From positions 5,393,501 through 5,457,500 of the forward strand of contig NC_022247.1 in the NCBI RefSeq assembly GCF_000463015.1: 64,000 nucleotides of DNA, read 5' to 3'. The position numbers and the translations under genes were made by a program. Shown here in pieces: positions 1-10,223 of the stretch. Position 1 is the first letter of the stretch. Each line of letters begins with the position of its first letter. The notes beneath the pieces were generated by a model that was given only the letters and a program-made list of their open reading frames with translations, ran no database searches and was not told the origin of the DNA. The DNA is from Variovorax paradoxus B4 (GTDB lineage Bacteria > Pseudomonadota > Gammaproteobacteria > Burkholderiales > Burkholderiaceae_C).

Positions 1-668
1 CCGGTCATGTAGCAGGCGGGCTCGGCGCCGCAATGCGAGCGCACGTGCTGCACCATGCGCTCGACGGCGCCGGCAATGGCATAGGTGCCGCCGCTGGTGA
101 GCGCGTCACTCGTGTTGGTGGGGAATTCGCGCACCTCGCCGGTCGGCACATGCAGGCCCGCCGTGCCCGACTCCAGCGCGCGCAGCATGATGCCGTGGCC
201 CGGCAGGATCAGGCCGCCCAGGAACTTGCCGCTGGCGTCGATGGCCTCGACCGTCACGGCGGTGCCGATCATCACCACCACCATCGGCCGCGCGGGGCCC
301 GCGTCCAGCATCCGGTGGCGCGCGCCGATCATCGCCACCCAGCGGTCGGCGCCCAGCCGGGTCGGATGGTCGTAGCCGTTGACGATGCCGGCTTCGGCCG
401 CGCTGGACACCACCCAGCGCGGCGCGCAATCGAAGCGCTCGACGATCTGCTCCTCGGCGCGGCGGCGCACCGCGTCGCCGGCCACCACGCAGCCCAGCAT
501 GGAGCCGGGCGCGGGCAGGTCGGCCCAAGGGCCATCGGCCAGCCGTTCGATGTGGTCGAGAAACTCCGCACCATGCGCCTGCAGCGCAGCTCCCGGATGC
601 GCCGCATCGTAGAGAGCCCATTTGAGGCGGGTATTGCCGATGTCGATCGCGAGGAAGGGGGATGCCAT
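1..668 (-). CDS. coaX: Type III pantothenate kinase, 3' end cut by window edge
   Basis: CoaX phosphorylates pantothenate in the first step of coenzyme A synthesis. About 222 residues are visible from an ATG at 668; the C-terminal part lies off the left edge. The N-terminal phosphate-binding motif DIGNTRLKW (residues 9-17), the LGADRW segment (about 106-111), the GTAVTV strand (about 135-140) and the GGLILPG loop (about 150) are all present in the right order for the acetate/sugar kinase-Hsp70 fold. Many CoaX proteins have Asp just before GTA and after the next T; here these places hold Met and Glu. It is the last visible gene leftward and is divergent from the Kbp-like gene. Confidence 0.93.
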   Translation of the reverse strand, partial: MASPFLAIDIGNTRLKWALYDAAHPGAALQAHGAEFLDHIERLADGPWADLPAPGSMLGCVVAGDAVRRRAEEQIVERFDCAPRWVVSSAAEAGIVNGYDHPTRLGADRWVAMIGARHRMLDAGPARPMVVVMIGTAVTVEAIDASGKFLGGLILPGHGIMLRALESGTAGLHVPTGEVREFPTNTSDALTSGGTYAIAGAVERMVQHVRSHCGAEPACYMT

Positions 669-802
669 GGGCGGGATTATTGCGACTTTGTTGTTATTCA
701 TGCTGGCACGTCTTTGACACACGCGGCGCGGGCCTACGCCGGTACATGCCATTGCGCCGCTACATTCGCCAGTTCCATCCACCACGGCACAAGGAGAAAT
801 TC

Positions 803-1264
803 ATGGGATTGCTCAGTTTCATCAAGGAAGCAGGCGAAAAACTGTTCGGCGGATCGTCGGCCCAGGCGGCCGAGCCGGACGCCAACACCAAGGCCGCGGC
901 GGCCATCAAGACTTACATCGAGACGCAGAATCTCGGGCTCACGGGCCTGGAAGTGACCTACACCGCCAGCAGCGGCGTGGTGACCCTGGCCGGCCAGGCG
1001 CCTTCGCAGGAAGCGAGCGAAAAAGCCGCGCTTGCCGCGGGCAACGTGGCCAATGTGACGAGCGTCGACAACAACCTGGTCGCCCCGCCCGCACCACCGG
1101 CCCAGTACCACGACGTGGTGAAGGGCGACACGCTGTCGGCCATCTCGAAGAAGTACTACGGCGACGCCAACAAGTACAACGCGATCTTCGAGGCGAACAA
1201 GCCGATGCTGAGCCATCCGGACAAGATCTACCCGGGGCAGAAGCTGCGCATTCCGGCGCTGTGA
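803..1264 (+). CDS. kbp: BON-LysM potassium-binding protein Kbp-like
   Basis: A 153-residue protein with the layout of E. coli Kbp (YgaU): an N-terminal MGLLSFIKEAGEKL helix, a BON domain (about 28-95) and a C-terminal LysM domain (about 102-152) containing GDTLSAISKKYYGDANKYN and the ending PGQKLRIPAL. E. coli Kbp is a cytoplasmic K+ sensor; no signal peptide is seen here either, which argues against a cell-wall role in spite of the LysM domain. The ATG at 803 has AAGGAG six bases upstream. The gene stands alone and ends in a strong terminator. A TTGACA-like element at 714-719 may belong to its promoter, but no good -10 follows at the right spacing. Confidence 0.93.
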   Translation: MGLLSFIKEAGEKLFGGSSAQAAEPDANTKAAAAIKTYIETQNLGLTGLEVTYTASSGVVTLAGQAPSQEASEKAALAAGNVANVTSVDNNLVAPPAPPAQYHDVVKGDTLSAISKKYYGDANKYNAIFEANKPMLSHPDKIYPGQKLRIPAL

Positions 1265-1287
1265 GCTGATTCGCTCGCCGCTGCAAC

Positions 1288-1320
1288 AAAAAGGCCCACT
1301 GGTTTCGGTGGGCCTTTTTG
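1288..1320 (+). terminator. Intrinsic terminator after kbp
   Basis: A nine-base stem (AAGGCCCAC at 1291-1299 pairing with GTGGGCCTT at 1308-1316) is preceded by an A-run and followed by T-rich sequence, so it could work in both directions. It lies 24 bases after the kbp stop codon. Confidence 0.9.
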
Positions 1321-1407
1321 TTTCTCTCGGGTTTTTATTCAGGGCGCCGGTGTTCGGGGCGCGTGCGCAGGCCACCGGGTACCCCCCTCCGCATAACGGT
1401 CACGTCG

Positions 1408-1481
1408 ATGGGGTGCCTTGCGCAGCGAAATCAAGGAGGAGGCCGCAGGCCGGGGGACATTCGCTTCGCCGCGTACCCCAT
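1408..1481. repeat. Imperfect inverted repeat, possible interspersed element
   Basis: The 74-base segment begins ATGGGGT and ends ACCCCAT; the outer 22 bases of each side match as inverted repeats at 17 of 22 places. It sits in the 261-base gap between kbp and the rhodanese gene, in which I see no gene. Its look (terminal inverted repeats around a GC-rich core) suggests a small dispersed repeat, but only one copy is in this window. Confidence 0.4.
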
Positions 1482-1525
1482 CGGCGGGATCGCGCCCCGA
1501 ACTGAGCCCGAATCCGTACCTGAAT

Positions 1526-1939
1526 CTAGCTCTGCTTCCAGGGCAGCCCGCGCTTGCGCCAGCCGCCGATCTGCCCGCGGTGGCCGCTCTCGTCCGGATT
1601 GCCCTCGAAGCCTTCGAGGATGTTGTAGGCTTCCAGGCCCAGTTCGGTGGCGCGCCGGGCGGCGGCGATGGAGCGCACGCCGCTGCGGCACAGCAGCACC
1701 AGCTTCTTGTTGCCGTCCTCGCCCGCGGCGCGGATGCCGCCGTCGAAGGCCGGGTTGAGCGCCATGCCCGGCCACTGCTTCCAGGCCAGCGGCACGGCAC
1801 CGGGCACGTAGCCGACCCATTCGCGCTCGGCGTCGGTGCGCACATCGACCAGCACGGCCTCGCCGCTGGCCATCCACTGCGCGGCCTGCTCGGGCGTCAC
1901 GTCGCCGGCATAGCCCTTTTCCCCAACGGGTTCAGTCAT
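1526..1939 (-). CDS. Rhodanese-domain sulfurtransferase
   Basis: Single-domain rhodanese of 137 residues. The active-site loop is CRSGVRS with the persulfide-forming cysteine at residue 84, preceded by the beta strand KKLVLL; the CH2A-type segment AVLVDVRTDAEREWVGYVPGAVPLAW (given here as the region 28-53) is typical. The six-residue active-site loop fits single-domain rhodaneses that move sulfane sulfur rather than Cdc25-type phosphatases. No signal peptide, so cytoplasmic. The physiological sulfur acceptor cannot be told from the sequence. It is monocistronic and divergent from the TRAP transporter. Confidence 0.9.
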   Translation of the reverse strand: MTEPVGEKGYAGDVTPEQAAQWMASGEAVLVDVRTDAEREWVGYVPGAVPLAWKQWPGMALNPAFDGGIRAAGEDGNKKLVLLCRSGVRSIAAARRATELGLEAYNILEGFEGNPDESGHRGQIGGWRKRGLPWKQS

Positions 1940-2025
1940 CTCTCTGCGTCCTTCTGATCAATAGGGTTACTTCACGGGCAACAGCCGTCTTTACGTTGCT
2001 CGGCGTCCACGCCGGATGATGGAAT

Positions 2026-2045
2026 TTTTCACCAGTTCGTGAAAA
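2026..2045. promoter_or_regulatory. Inverted repeat in rhodanese-TRAP divergent region
   Basis: TTTTCAC (2026-2032) and GTGAAAA (2039-2045) form a perfect 7-base inverted repeat with a six-base spacer, 112 bases before the TRAP binding-protein gene. Spacing and symmetry suit a dimeric regulator; no cognate regulator gene lies beside it. Confidence 0.35.
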
Positions 2046-2156
2046 CCCTGTTTGTCGCATATTCCAGCGCGCCAAAGATGCGGATGGGCCTGCCGAACAT
2101 CACGCCAAGAGGCGGGCAGGGTTTCTTCGGTCAGAAATTGTATGGAGAGAGACAAC

Positions 2157-3272
2157 ATGACAGACAGCAAATCGCCTCGCCGCCGCAGCCTTCTCAAGGG
2201 CGCGGCCGTGGCCGCAGGCGCCATGTCGGCGCCGATGGTCAGCATGGCCCAGACCACCTCGCTGCGCTTCCAGAGCACCTGGCCGGCCAAGGACATCTTC
2301 CACGAATATGCGCAGGACTTCGCGAAGAAGGTCAACGACATGGCGGGCAACCGCCTGAAGATCGAAGTCCTGCCCGCGGGCTCCGTCGTTCCCGCCTTCC
2401 AGCTGCTCGACGCGGTCGCCAAGGGGACGCTCGACGGCGGCCATGGCGTGGTGGCGTACTGGTACGGCAAGAACTCCGCGCTCGCGCTCTGGGGCTCGGG
2501 CCCCGGCTACGGCATGGACGCCAACATGGTGCTGGCCTGGCACAACTACGGCGGCGGCAAGGCGCTGATCGAGGAGATCTACAAGAGCCTGAACCTCGAC
2601 GTGGTGTCCTACCTCTACGGCCCCATGCCCACGCAGCCGCTGGGCTGGTTCAAGAAGCCGGTGGCCCGCGTGGAGGACATGAAGGGCCTCAAGTTCCGCA
2701 CCGTGGGCCTGGCGGTCGACGTGTTCACCGACATGGGCACGGCCGTGAACCCGCTGCCGGGCGGGGAGATCGTGCCGGCGCTGGACCGCGGCCTGATCGA
2801 CGCGGCCGAGTTCAACAACGCCTCGAGCGACCGCGTGCTGGGCTTTCCCGACGTCGCCAAGAACTGCATGCTGCAGAGCTTCCACCAGTCGGGCGAGCAG
2901 TTCGAGATTCTCTTCAACAAGGGCAAGCTCGCGGCGCTGCCGGCCGAGCTCAAGTCGATCATCGACTACGCGGTGCAGGCGGCCAGCGCGGACATGAGCT
3001 GGAAGGCCATCGAGCGCAACTCGCAGGACTACATCGAGCTCAAGAAGGCCGGCGTCAAGTTCTACAAGACGCCCGACGCCATCCTGCGCGCGCAGCTTGC
3101 CTCGTGGGACAAGACCATTGCCAAGAAGGCCGCAGAGAACCCGATGTTCAAGAAGGTGCTCGACTCGCAAAAAGCCTTTGCGGAACGCGCCGGCCAGTGG
3201 CACAACGACTACACGGTCGATTTCAAGATGGCCTACAACCACTACTTCGGTTCGCAGGCGAAGAAGTCCTGA
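2157..3272 (+). CDS. TRAP transporter periplasmic solute-binding protein (DctP family)
   Basis: A 371-residue extracytoplasmic receptor of a tripartite ATP-independent periplasmic transporter. The N-terminus has a twin-arginine motif (RRRSLLKG, residues 8-15) and a signal peptide probably cut near residue 31 (SMA/QTT). The mature part has the DctP fold; the segment with KFRTVGLAVDVF carries the arginine that binds the substrate carboxylate in this family, and LDRGLIDAAEFNNASSDRVLGF resembles the TakP-like alpha-keto-acid branch and those labelled mannitol/chloroaromatic type. The ligand is therefore probably an organic acid but is not fixed. The ATG at 2157 is chosen because GGAGAG lies just upstream and the Tat motif follows at once. 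It is first in the TRAP operon. Confidence 0.93.
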   Translation: MTDSKSPRRRSLLKGAAVAAGAMSAPMVSMAQTTSLRFQSTWPAKDIFHEYAQDFAKKVNDMAGNRLKIEVLPAGSVVPAFQLLDAVAKGTLDGGHGVVAYWYGKNSALALWGSGPGYGMDANMVLAWHNYGGGKALIEEIYKSLNLDVVSYLYGPMPTQPLGWFKKPVARVEDMKGLKFRTVGLAVDVFTDMGTAVNPLPGGEIVPALDRGLIDAAEFNNASSDRVLGFPDVAKNCMLQSFHQSGEQFEILFNKGKLAALPAELKSIIDYAVQAASADMSWKAIERNSQDYIELKKAGVKFYKTPDAILRAQLASWDKTIAKKAAENPMFKKVLDSQKAFAERAGQWHNDYTVDFKMAYNHYFGSQAKKS

Positions 3273-3289
3273 CACCGACCCGGTGACCC

Positions 3290-3316
3290 GAGGGCACCCG
3301 TTCGGTGCCCTCTTTT
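3290..3316 (+). terminator. Hairpin with T-run between TRAP receptor and permease genes
   Basis: GAGGGCACC (3290-3298) pairs perfectly with GGTGCCCTC (3304-3312) around a five-base loop, followed by TTTT. It is 18 bases past the receptor stop and 46 before the small-permease start, so it probably terminates part of the transcripts and keeps receptor expression above that of the membrane subunits. Confidence 0.8.
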
Positions 3317-3361
3317 CTTGCCTGCCCGTGCTGCGGCGACCGCAGCGAGGAGTTCTTCCCG

Positions 3362-3982
3362 ATGCAATCTTTCCTGTTGGCCGTCGATAGGTTCTCGACC
3401 TGGATCGGCAAGACCTTCGCGTGGTGCGCACTGCTGCTCACGCTGCTGATCAGCTGGGAGGTGTTCTCGCGCTATGTGCTGAACCACCCGCATGCATGGG
3501 TGCTCGACGCGCAGATCATGCTGTACGGGGCCATGTTCATGACGGCCGGTGCGTACACGCTCTCGAAGAACGGCCATGTGCGCGGCGACGTGCTCTACGG
3601 GTTCTTCCGGCCCCGCACGCAGGCGCTGGTGGACCTGGTGCTCTACATCATCTTCTTCCTGCCGGGCATCGTCGCGCTGACCTGGGCGGGCTGGATCTAC
3701 GCGGGCGAATCGCTCGCCATCCGCGAGCAGACCTTCTCGGCCGAGCCGCTGCCGCTCTACCCGTTCAAGTACGTCATTCCGCTCGCCGGCTTCACGCTGC
3801 TCCTGCAGGGGCTGGTCGAGATCATCCGCTGCGTGCAGTGCATCCAGAGCGGCGCTTGGCCCTCGCGCGAACAGGACGTGGAAGAGGTGGACGTCGAGAA
3901 GCTCAAGGAGATGGTGCACGTGAAGGACGAAGACATCGCCGCGCTCGACCGCGTGGTGGCTGCCAAGGAGGCTGCGCGATGA
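3362..3982 (+). CDS. TRAP transporter small permease (DctQ family)
   Basis: A 206-residue inner-membrane protein with four hydrophobic segments (about 15-40, 50-75, 90-115 and 135-155) and the tryptophan-rich TM1-TM2 region usual for DctQ subunits. It pairs with the large permease to form the membrane part of the TRAP system. An ATG at 3305 in the same frame lies within the hairpin; the start at 3362 is preferred because GCGAGGAG lies nine bases before it and the protein then begins like other DctQ proteins. The acidic/basic cytoplasmic tail (about 165-206) is longer than in many relatives. Its stop overlaps the start of the large permease by four bases (ATGA), implying translational coupling. 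Confidence 0.9.
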   Translation: MQSFLLAVDRFSTWIGKTFAWCALLLTLLISWEVFSRYVLNHPHAWVLDAQIMLYGAMFMTAGAYTLSKNGHVRGDVLYGFFRPRTQALVDLVLYIIFFLPGIVALTWAGWIYAGESLAIREQTFSAEPLPLYPFKYVIPLAGFTLLLQGLVEIIRCVQCIQSGAWPSREQDVEEVDVEKLKEMVHVKDEDIAALDRVVAAKEAAR

Positions 3983-5937
3983 TCCGCCGCGAACTCTGGT
4001 TCGGCCTGTCGTTCATGGCGCTGATCGTGATCGGTGCGGCAACAGTGCTGCTGAGCGCCGACACCATCACCAACGGCCACCTGGGCCTGCTGATGCTCTC
4101 GCTGGTGGTGGTGGCGATCATGCTGGGCTTTCCCACCGCCTTCACACTGATGGGCATGGGCATGCTCTTCACCTGGCTGGCCTACGACCGCGACTGGCAC
4201 CGCACGCTCGACCTGATGGTGCAGGCGGCCTACAAGACCATGGCCAACGACGTGCTCATTGCAGTGCCTCTGTTCGTCTTCATGGGCTACCTGGTGGAGC
4301 GCGCGAACCTCATCGAGTCGCTTTTCAAGAGCCTGCACCTGGCGCTCGCGCGGCTGCCGGGCGCATTGGCCGTGGCCACGCTGGTCACATGCACCATCTT
4401 TGCCACCGCCACGGGCATCGTGGGCGCGGTGGTCACGCTGATGGGCCTGCTGGCCCTGCCGGCGATGCTGCGCGCAGGCTACAGCGTGCCGCTGGCCGCG
4501 GGCGCGATCACGGCGGGCGGGTGCCTCGGCATCCTGATTCCGCCCTCGGTGCTGCTGATCGTCTACGGCGCCACGGCGGGCGTCTCGGTGGTGCAGCTGT
4601 ATGCGGGCGCGTTCTTTCCGGGGCTGATGCTCGCCTCGCTCTACGTGGTGTACGTGATCATCATCGCGCGGCTCAAGCCGAAATGGGCACCGCCGCTGTC
4701 GCAGGCCGAGCGCGTCGTGCCGCTGCCGCCGCTCTCGCAGCGCCTGGCCGACAGCCCCGCCGCGCATGCGGTCGTCGGACTGCTCAAGGGCCGGCGCAAT
4801 GCCGGCGTGCCGTTCTCGCACGTGCTGCGGCAGCTGGGCATCGTCGCGATGCCCGGCCTGATCTTTCTTCTGCTTGCCGGCTTCAGCTACAAGGCCGTGA
4901 CCACGGTCGAGGCGCAGGCGCGCTACGACATCGAGGAGATCGGCGCCACGCGCAGCGGCGGTGCGGCGGAAGGCGCGAGCGCGGGCGGATTGCAGGAGCC
5001 GCCCTCCACCGGCGGGCTCCAGGAACCACCGGCCGAGGGCGGGCTGCAGGAGCCGCCTTCGGGGGACGCGCCCTCTTCCGGCCCGCTTGCGGAACCGCCG
5101 GGCGCATCTGCCGCGCCGGCCGAAGCGGCCCCGGCGCAACCGCCCGCCGCTACCGCACCGGCGGCAGAAGGCGCCTCGGTACGCCCGGCGCCCACCTGGT
5201 GGTGGGTCACCTTCGCCATCTTCGGCGCGATGGTCACGCTGTTCTATCTGTTCCTGAGCTTTGCGCGGCTCGAGATCTTCAAGATGCTTCTGGCCTCGTT
5301 CTTCCCGCTGGTGCTGCTGATTCTCTCGGTGCTCGGCTCGATCGTGCTGGGCCTTGCCACGCCCACCGAGGCGGCGGCCATGGGCGCCCTGGGCGGCATG
5401 CTGCTGGCCGCGGCCTACCGCCGGCTCAATCTCGCGGTGCTGAAGGAGTCGGTATTCCTCACCGCCAAGACCTCGGCCATGGTGTGCTGGCTCTTCGTGG
5501 GCTCGGCCATCTTCTCGGCCGCGTTCGCGCTGCTCGGCGGACAGGCGCTGGTGGAGCAGTGGGTGCTGGGCATGAACCTCACGAAGGTGCAGTTCCTGGT
5601 GTTGAGCCAGGTCATCATCTTCCTTTTGGGCTGGCCGCTGGAATGGACCGAGATCATCGTGATCTTCATGCCGATCTTCATTCCGCTGCTCGACAATTTC
5701 GGCGTCGATCCGCTGTTCTTCGGCCTCCTGGTGGCGCTGAACCTGCAGACCGCATTCCTGAGCCCGCCGGTGGCCATGGCGGCGTTCTACCTGAAGGGCG
5801 TGAGCCCGCCGCACGTGACGCTGAACCAGATCTTCCTGGGCATGCTGCCTTTCATGGGCATCCAGGTGCTGGCCATCGTGCTGCTCTACATCTGGCCGCA
5901 GATCGGGCTGTGGCTGCCGCAGCTGCTCTACAAGTAG
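3979..5937 (+). CDS. TRAP transporter large permease (DctM family) with central insertion
   Basis: A 652-residue polytopic protein that carries out Na+- or H+-driven import of the solute delivered by the receptor. Ordinary DctM proteins are about 430 residues. The N-terminal half (1-235) with GILIPPSVLLIVYGA (about 184-198) and the C-terminal half (from about 430) with LATPTEAAAMGALGG (about 459-473) and LSPPVAMAAF are the normal inverted-repeat halves. Between them lie about 190 extra residues: one or two added membrane segments (286-302 and about 408-426) around a Pro/Ala/Glu-rich linker that holds three GGLQEPP units. Enlarged subunits are known in the mannitol/chloroaromatic type TRAP group, but the tandem repeat is unusual. 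Confidence 0.9.
   Translation: MIRRELWFGLSFMALIVIGAATVLLSADTITNGHLGLLMLSLVVVAIMLGFPTAFTLMGMGMLFTWLAYDRDWHRTLDLMVQAAYKTMANDVLIAVPLFVFMGYLVERANLIESLFKSLHLALARLPGALAVATLVTCTIFATATGIVGAVVTLMGLLALPAMLRAGYSVPLAAGAITAGGCLGILIPPSVLLIVYGATAGVSVVQLYAGAFFPGLMLASLYVVYVIIIARLKPKWAPPLSQAERVVPLPPLSQRLADSPAAHAVVGLLKGRRNAGVPFSHVLRQLGIVAMPGLIFLLLAGFSYKAVTTVEAQARYDIEEIGATRSGGAAEGASAGGLQEPPSTGGLQEPPAEGGLQEPPSGDAPSSGPLAEPPGASAAPAEAAPAQPPAATAPAAEGASVRPAPTWWWVTFAIFGAMVTLFYLFLSFARLEIFKMLLASFFPLVLLILSVLGSIVLGLATPTEAAAMGALGGMLLAAAYRRLNLAVLKESVFLTAKTSAMVCWLFVGSAIFSAAFALLGGQALVEQWVLGMNLTKVQFLVLSQVIIFLLGWPLEWTEIIVIFMPIFIPLLDNFGVDPLFFGLLVALNLQTAFLSPPVAMAAFYLKGVSPPHVTLNQIFLGMLPFMGIQVLAIVLLYIWPQIGLWLPQLLYK
4984..5058. repeat. 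Three tandem 27-base units inside the TRAP large permease
   Basis: The codons for GGLQEPP recur at residues 336-342, 345-351 and 354-360 with a nine-residue period. They sit in the linker between two membrane segments. The units differ at synonymous positions (for example CAG/CAG/CAG against CCG/CCA/CCG), so the peptide is conserved better than the DNA. Confidence 0.85.
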
Positions 5938-5946
5938 CCTGCGGAC

Positions 5947-8013
5947 TCAGCGGCGCCGCTCCACATAGGGACGCGCCTGCAGCAGCACGATGCGGTCGCC
6001 CACCGTGGCCCATTCGATGTCCTGGTCGACGCCGCCGAAAGCGCGCTTCACGGCCGCGCCGGCATTGGCAAGGCGCAGCACCAGTTCGTCCGTCAGCACG
6101 GTGCGGCCGGCCTCGACCGGCACTTCCTTCACGCCGCCGTCCTTGTCGAGCTGCAGCGCCGTCTCTTCGGCCGAGCGGCTCAGCACCTGGATCGCCTTGG
6201 ACCAGCTCGAGTACATCACCTGCTCGGCCACGCGCTGCCCCTCCACCACGCGAATGCCGATGCCGCGCTTGGCCGAGATGTAGGTGACGTGCGGGTGGCC
6301 GGCGTCGAAGGGGTCGCGCGTGATCATCACGCCGGCGTTGGCGGAGTCGATGGCCGTCTGCACGAACACGCCCATCAGCACCGATTCGGCGCCGAAGCCC
6401 GCGGCGCTGCGCGCCTCCCAGGCTTCGGGGTTGAACACCGAGGCCCAGACCCTCTTCACCGCGAGTTCGAGCGCGTCGCCGGTCTTGACGTTGGGCACCG
6501 TGGTGTAGAGCCCCGCGCCGCTGAAACCGGGCAGGTCTTCGGAGTTGGACGAGCTGCGCACGAACACGCCGCCGCCGCCGAGCTGCGTTTGCCATGCGGC
6601 GCGCCACGCCGCCGCACTGGCCGCATCGACGGGCCACTGCACGATCTGGTCGCGCAGTTGCGCCAGCGCCTTCTGCCGGATCTGCGGATCGCCCGCAAAG
6701 CCGGGTTGCTGCCGCATGCGCGCGATGCGCTCGGCCAGGCCGTTCGTGCGCATGAAGCGGTCGTAGTGCGCAAAGGGAATGCAGAAGCCATCGGGCACCG
6801 TGGTGGACGGAATGCGCGCGGCCAGCACGGCGCCAAGGTTGGCGGCCTTGGAACCGCACTGCGCACTGTGGCGCGCGCGCAGCGATGCGAGCGGCAGCAG
6901 GCGCGTTTCGTTCAGGTCGGGCCTGGCGGCCCTTGCGCTGCCGGGCACCGCGCCGATGGCCGCGGCGCGCACATTGCGCGGCGGCAGCGCCGCAATTTCT
7001 TCCGGTGCAAGGCGGCGCACATGGTAGCCCGACGCAGCCACCTTGAGTGCCACCCACTGCCCCGCGTGCTCGCGCAACACGGCCGCGGCATCGCGCACAT
7101 AGGCGTTGGGAATGCCCCAGCCCTTGGCCAGCAGGTTGACGTGCGAAAGCGCGGTTGATGGCCGCTCGGTCAGCACGCCGGCCACCGGCGGCAGGCTGAT
7201 CGGCACCTGGCGCAGCACGGCGATGTCGTCGGGCAGCAGCGCGTTCAGCGCATTCGCACCGGAGGCCTCGTCCACGATGCGCACGCGGCCGGTGGCCGTA
7301 CCCAGATTCATCGGCATGTAGGGCTGCTCGCGGATCAGCGCCTCCTGGCTGACGAAGTCGATGCCCGCCTCGGTCGCGACGCGTTCGTGCAGCGTGGAGT
7401 TGGTCTTGAATTTCACGGGCGCGAAGAAGCTGGCCTTCACCTGCGCATCGGCCTGGCGCAGCAGCGCGGGGGTGAGCCGGTCGCCTTCCCAGAACTCGTA
7501 GGTGAAGCTGCCGATGTTCTGCTGCCAGCTCAGCGTGCCGAACAGGAAGCGGCGATCGGGCACGAGGTAGTTGCGGTCGATCTCGCGCTTGCCCGCGCGC
7601 GGCGCGAGCCCGGTGTCGCGCACGAAGCGCACGTGCAGCTGGTAGCGCGGCGTGTCGATGTAGTAGGTGCGCACGGGCCTGGCCTGGCGGTCGACGGCGA
7701 ACAGGACGTGGGCCAGCTGCATCGGCGTGCCGGCGTCGTACACGCGGGCCAGGGTGTCGAAGTCGCCGCGGCTGCGCAGCATCGGCAGCGACGCGGGCGC
7801 GGCCGGGCGCGCGCGGGATGGCATGGCGGCGCCTTCCGGGGCGGCCTTGTTGTTCTGCTGCTGGTAGTAGGAAGGCTTGCGCGCAAGCTGCGCGCCCGCG
7901 GGCCCGGCGGCTACGGCCATTGCGGCGGACGCGAGCGCCGCCATCCATCGCGCCGCGCTATTGTTTCGGTAGCGAAGTTCGCCCGACGCACAGGCGTTCT
8001 TGTTGTTTTTCAT
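5947..8013 (-). CDS. Exported protein with swivelling-His and PEP/pyruvate-dikinase-type ATP-grasp domains
   Basis: A 688-residue protein. Residues 1-42 look like a signal peptide ending PAGA. Residues about 75-230 are unrecognised. A PEP-utilising swivel-like segment follows, with TERPSTALSHVNLLAKGWGIPN (about 282-303, described here in parts) and a candidate phospho-histidine at 291. The C-terminal half (about 385-685) is a PPDK/PEP-synthase ATP-binding domain with GSKAANLG, VRSSSNSEDLPGFSGAG and the closing WATVGDRIVLLQARPY. The order His-domain then ATP-domain is that of glucan, water dikinase and not of PEP synthase. Export of an ATP-grasp enzyme would be odd, since no ATP is expected in the periplasm. 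No substrate can be named. It is divergent from the FecR-like gene. Confidence 0.8.
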   Translation of the reverse strand: MKNNKNACASGELRYRNNSAARWMAALASAAMAVAAGPAGAQLARKPSYYQQQNNKAAPEGAAMPSRARPAAPASLPMLRSRGDFDTLARVYDAGTPMQLAHVLFAVDRQARPVRTYYIDTPRYQLHVRFVRDTGLAPRAGKREIDRNYLVPDRRFLFGTLSWQQNIGSFTYEFWEGDRLTPALLRQADAQVKASFFAPVKFKTNSTLHERVATEAGIDFVSQEALIREQPYMPMNLGTATGRVRIVDEASGANALNALLPDDIAVLRQVPISLPPVAGVLTERPSTALSHVNLLAKGWGIPNAYVRDAAAVLREHAGQWVALKVAASGYHVRRLAPEEIAALPPRNVRAAAIGAVPGSARAARPDLNETRLLPLASLRARHSAQCGSKAANLGAVLAARIPSTTVPDGFCIPFAHYDRFMRTNGLAERIARMRQQPGFAGDPQIRQKALAQLRDQIVQWPVDAASAAAWRAAWQTQLGGGGVFVRSSSNSEDLPGFSGAGLYTTVPNVKTGDALELAVKRVWASVFNPEAWEARSAAGFGAESVLMGVFVQTAIDSANAGVMITRDPFDAGHPHVTYISAKRGIGIRVVEGQRVAEQVMYSSWSKAIQVLSRSAEETALQLDKDGGVKEVPVEAGRTVLTDELVLRLANAGAAVKRAFGGVDQDIEWATVGDRIVLLQARPYVERRR

Positions 8014-8152
8014 GCCGAGTCCTCGATTACAAGCGGTTGCCGAATGTGCGTGCGCTTCACCAAGCAGGGGACGTGCGCTGACAGCGGCAGCGGATTCTCG
8101 CGCGTTACATATCCATCGCTTTCATCCGGCCCCGGGAACCAGAGACAAACCC

Positions 8153-10117
<1,965 letters not shown>

Positions 10118-10223
10118 ACCTTCGAGGTGCGGCGGCGCAGCAGCGCCATCGCACCGCGCAAGCCCCGCCGCAAGCGGGGCCCTTGGCCGGCGGCTACAGT
10201 CGCCGCCAAGGAGAGTCTTTTCC

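Noticed and set aside
1..668. CoaX as a degenerate pseudogene because of missing Asp residues
   Set aside because: All other motifs are intact and no stop or frameshift occurs; the substitutions may be normal for this lineage.
714..740. Sigma-70 promoter for kbp
   Set aside because: TTGACA is present, but the only -10-like TACGCC is 15 bases away and poor.
803..1264. Peptidoglycan-binding wall protein
   Set aside because: The LysM domain would suggest it, but there is no signal peptide and the whole sequence follows E. coli Kbp.
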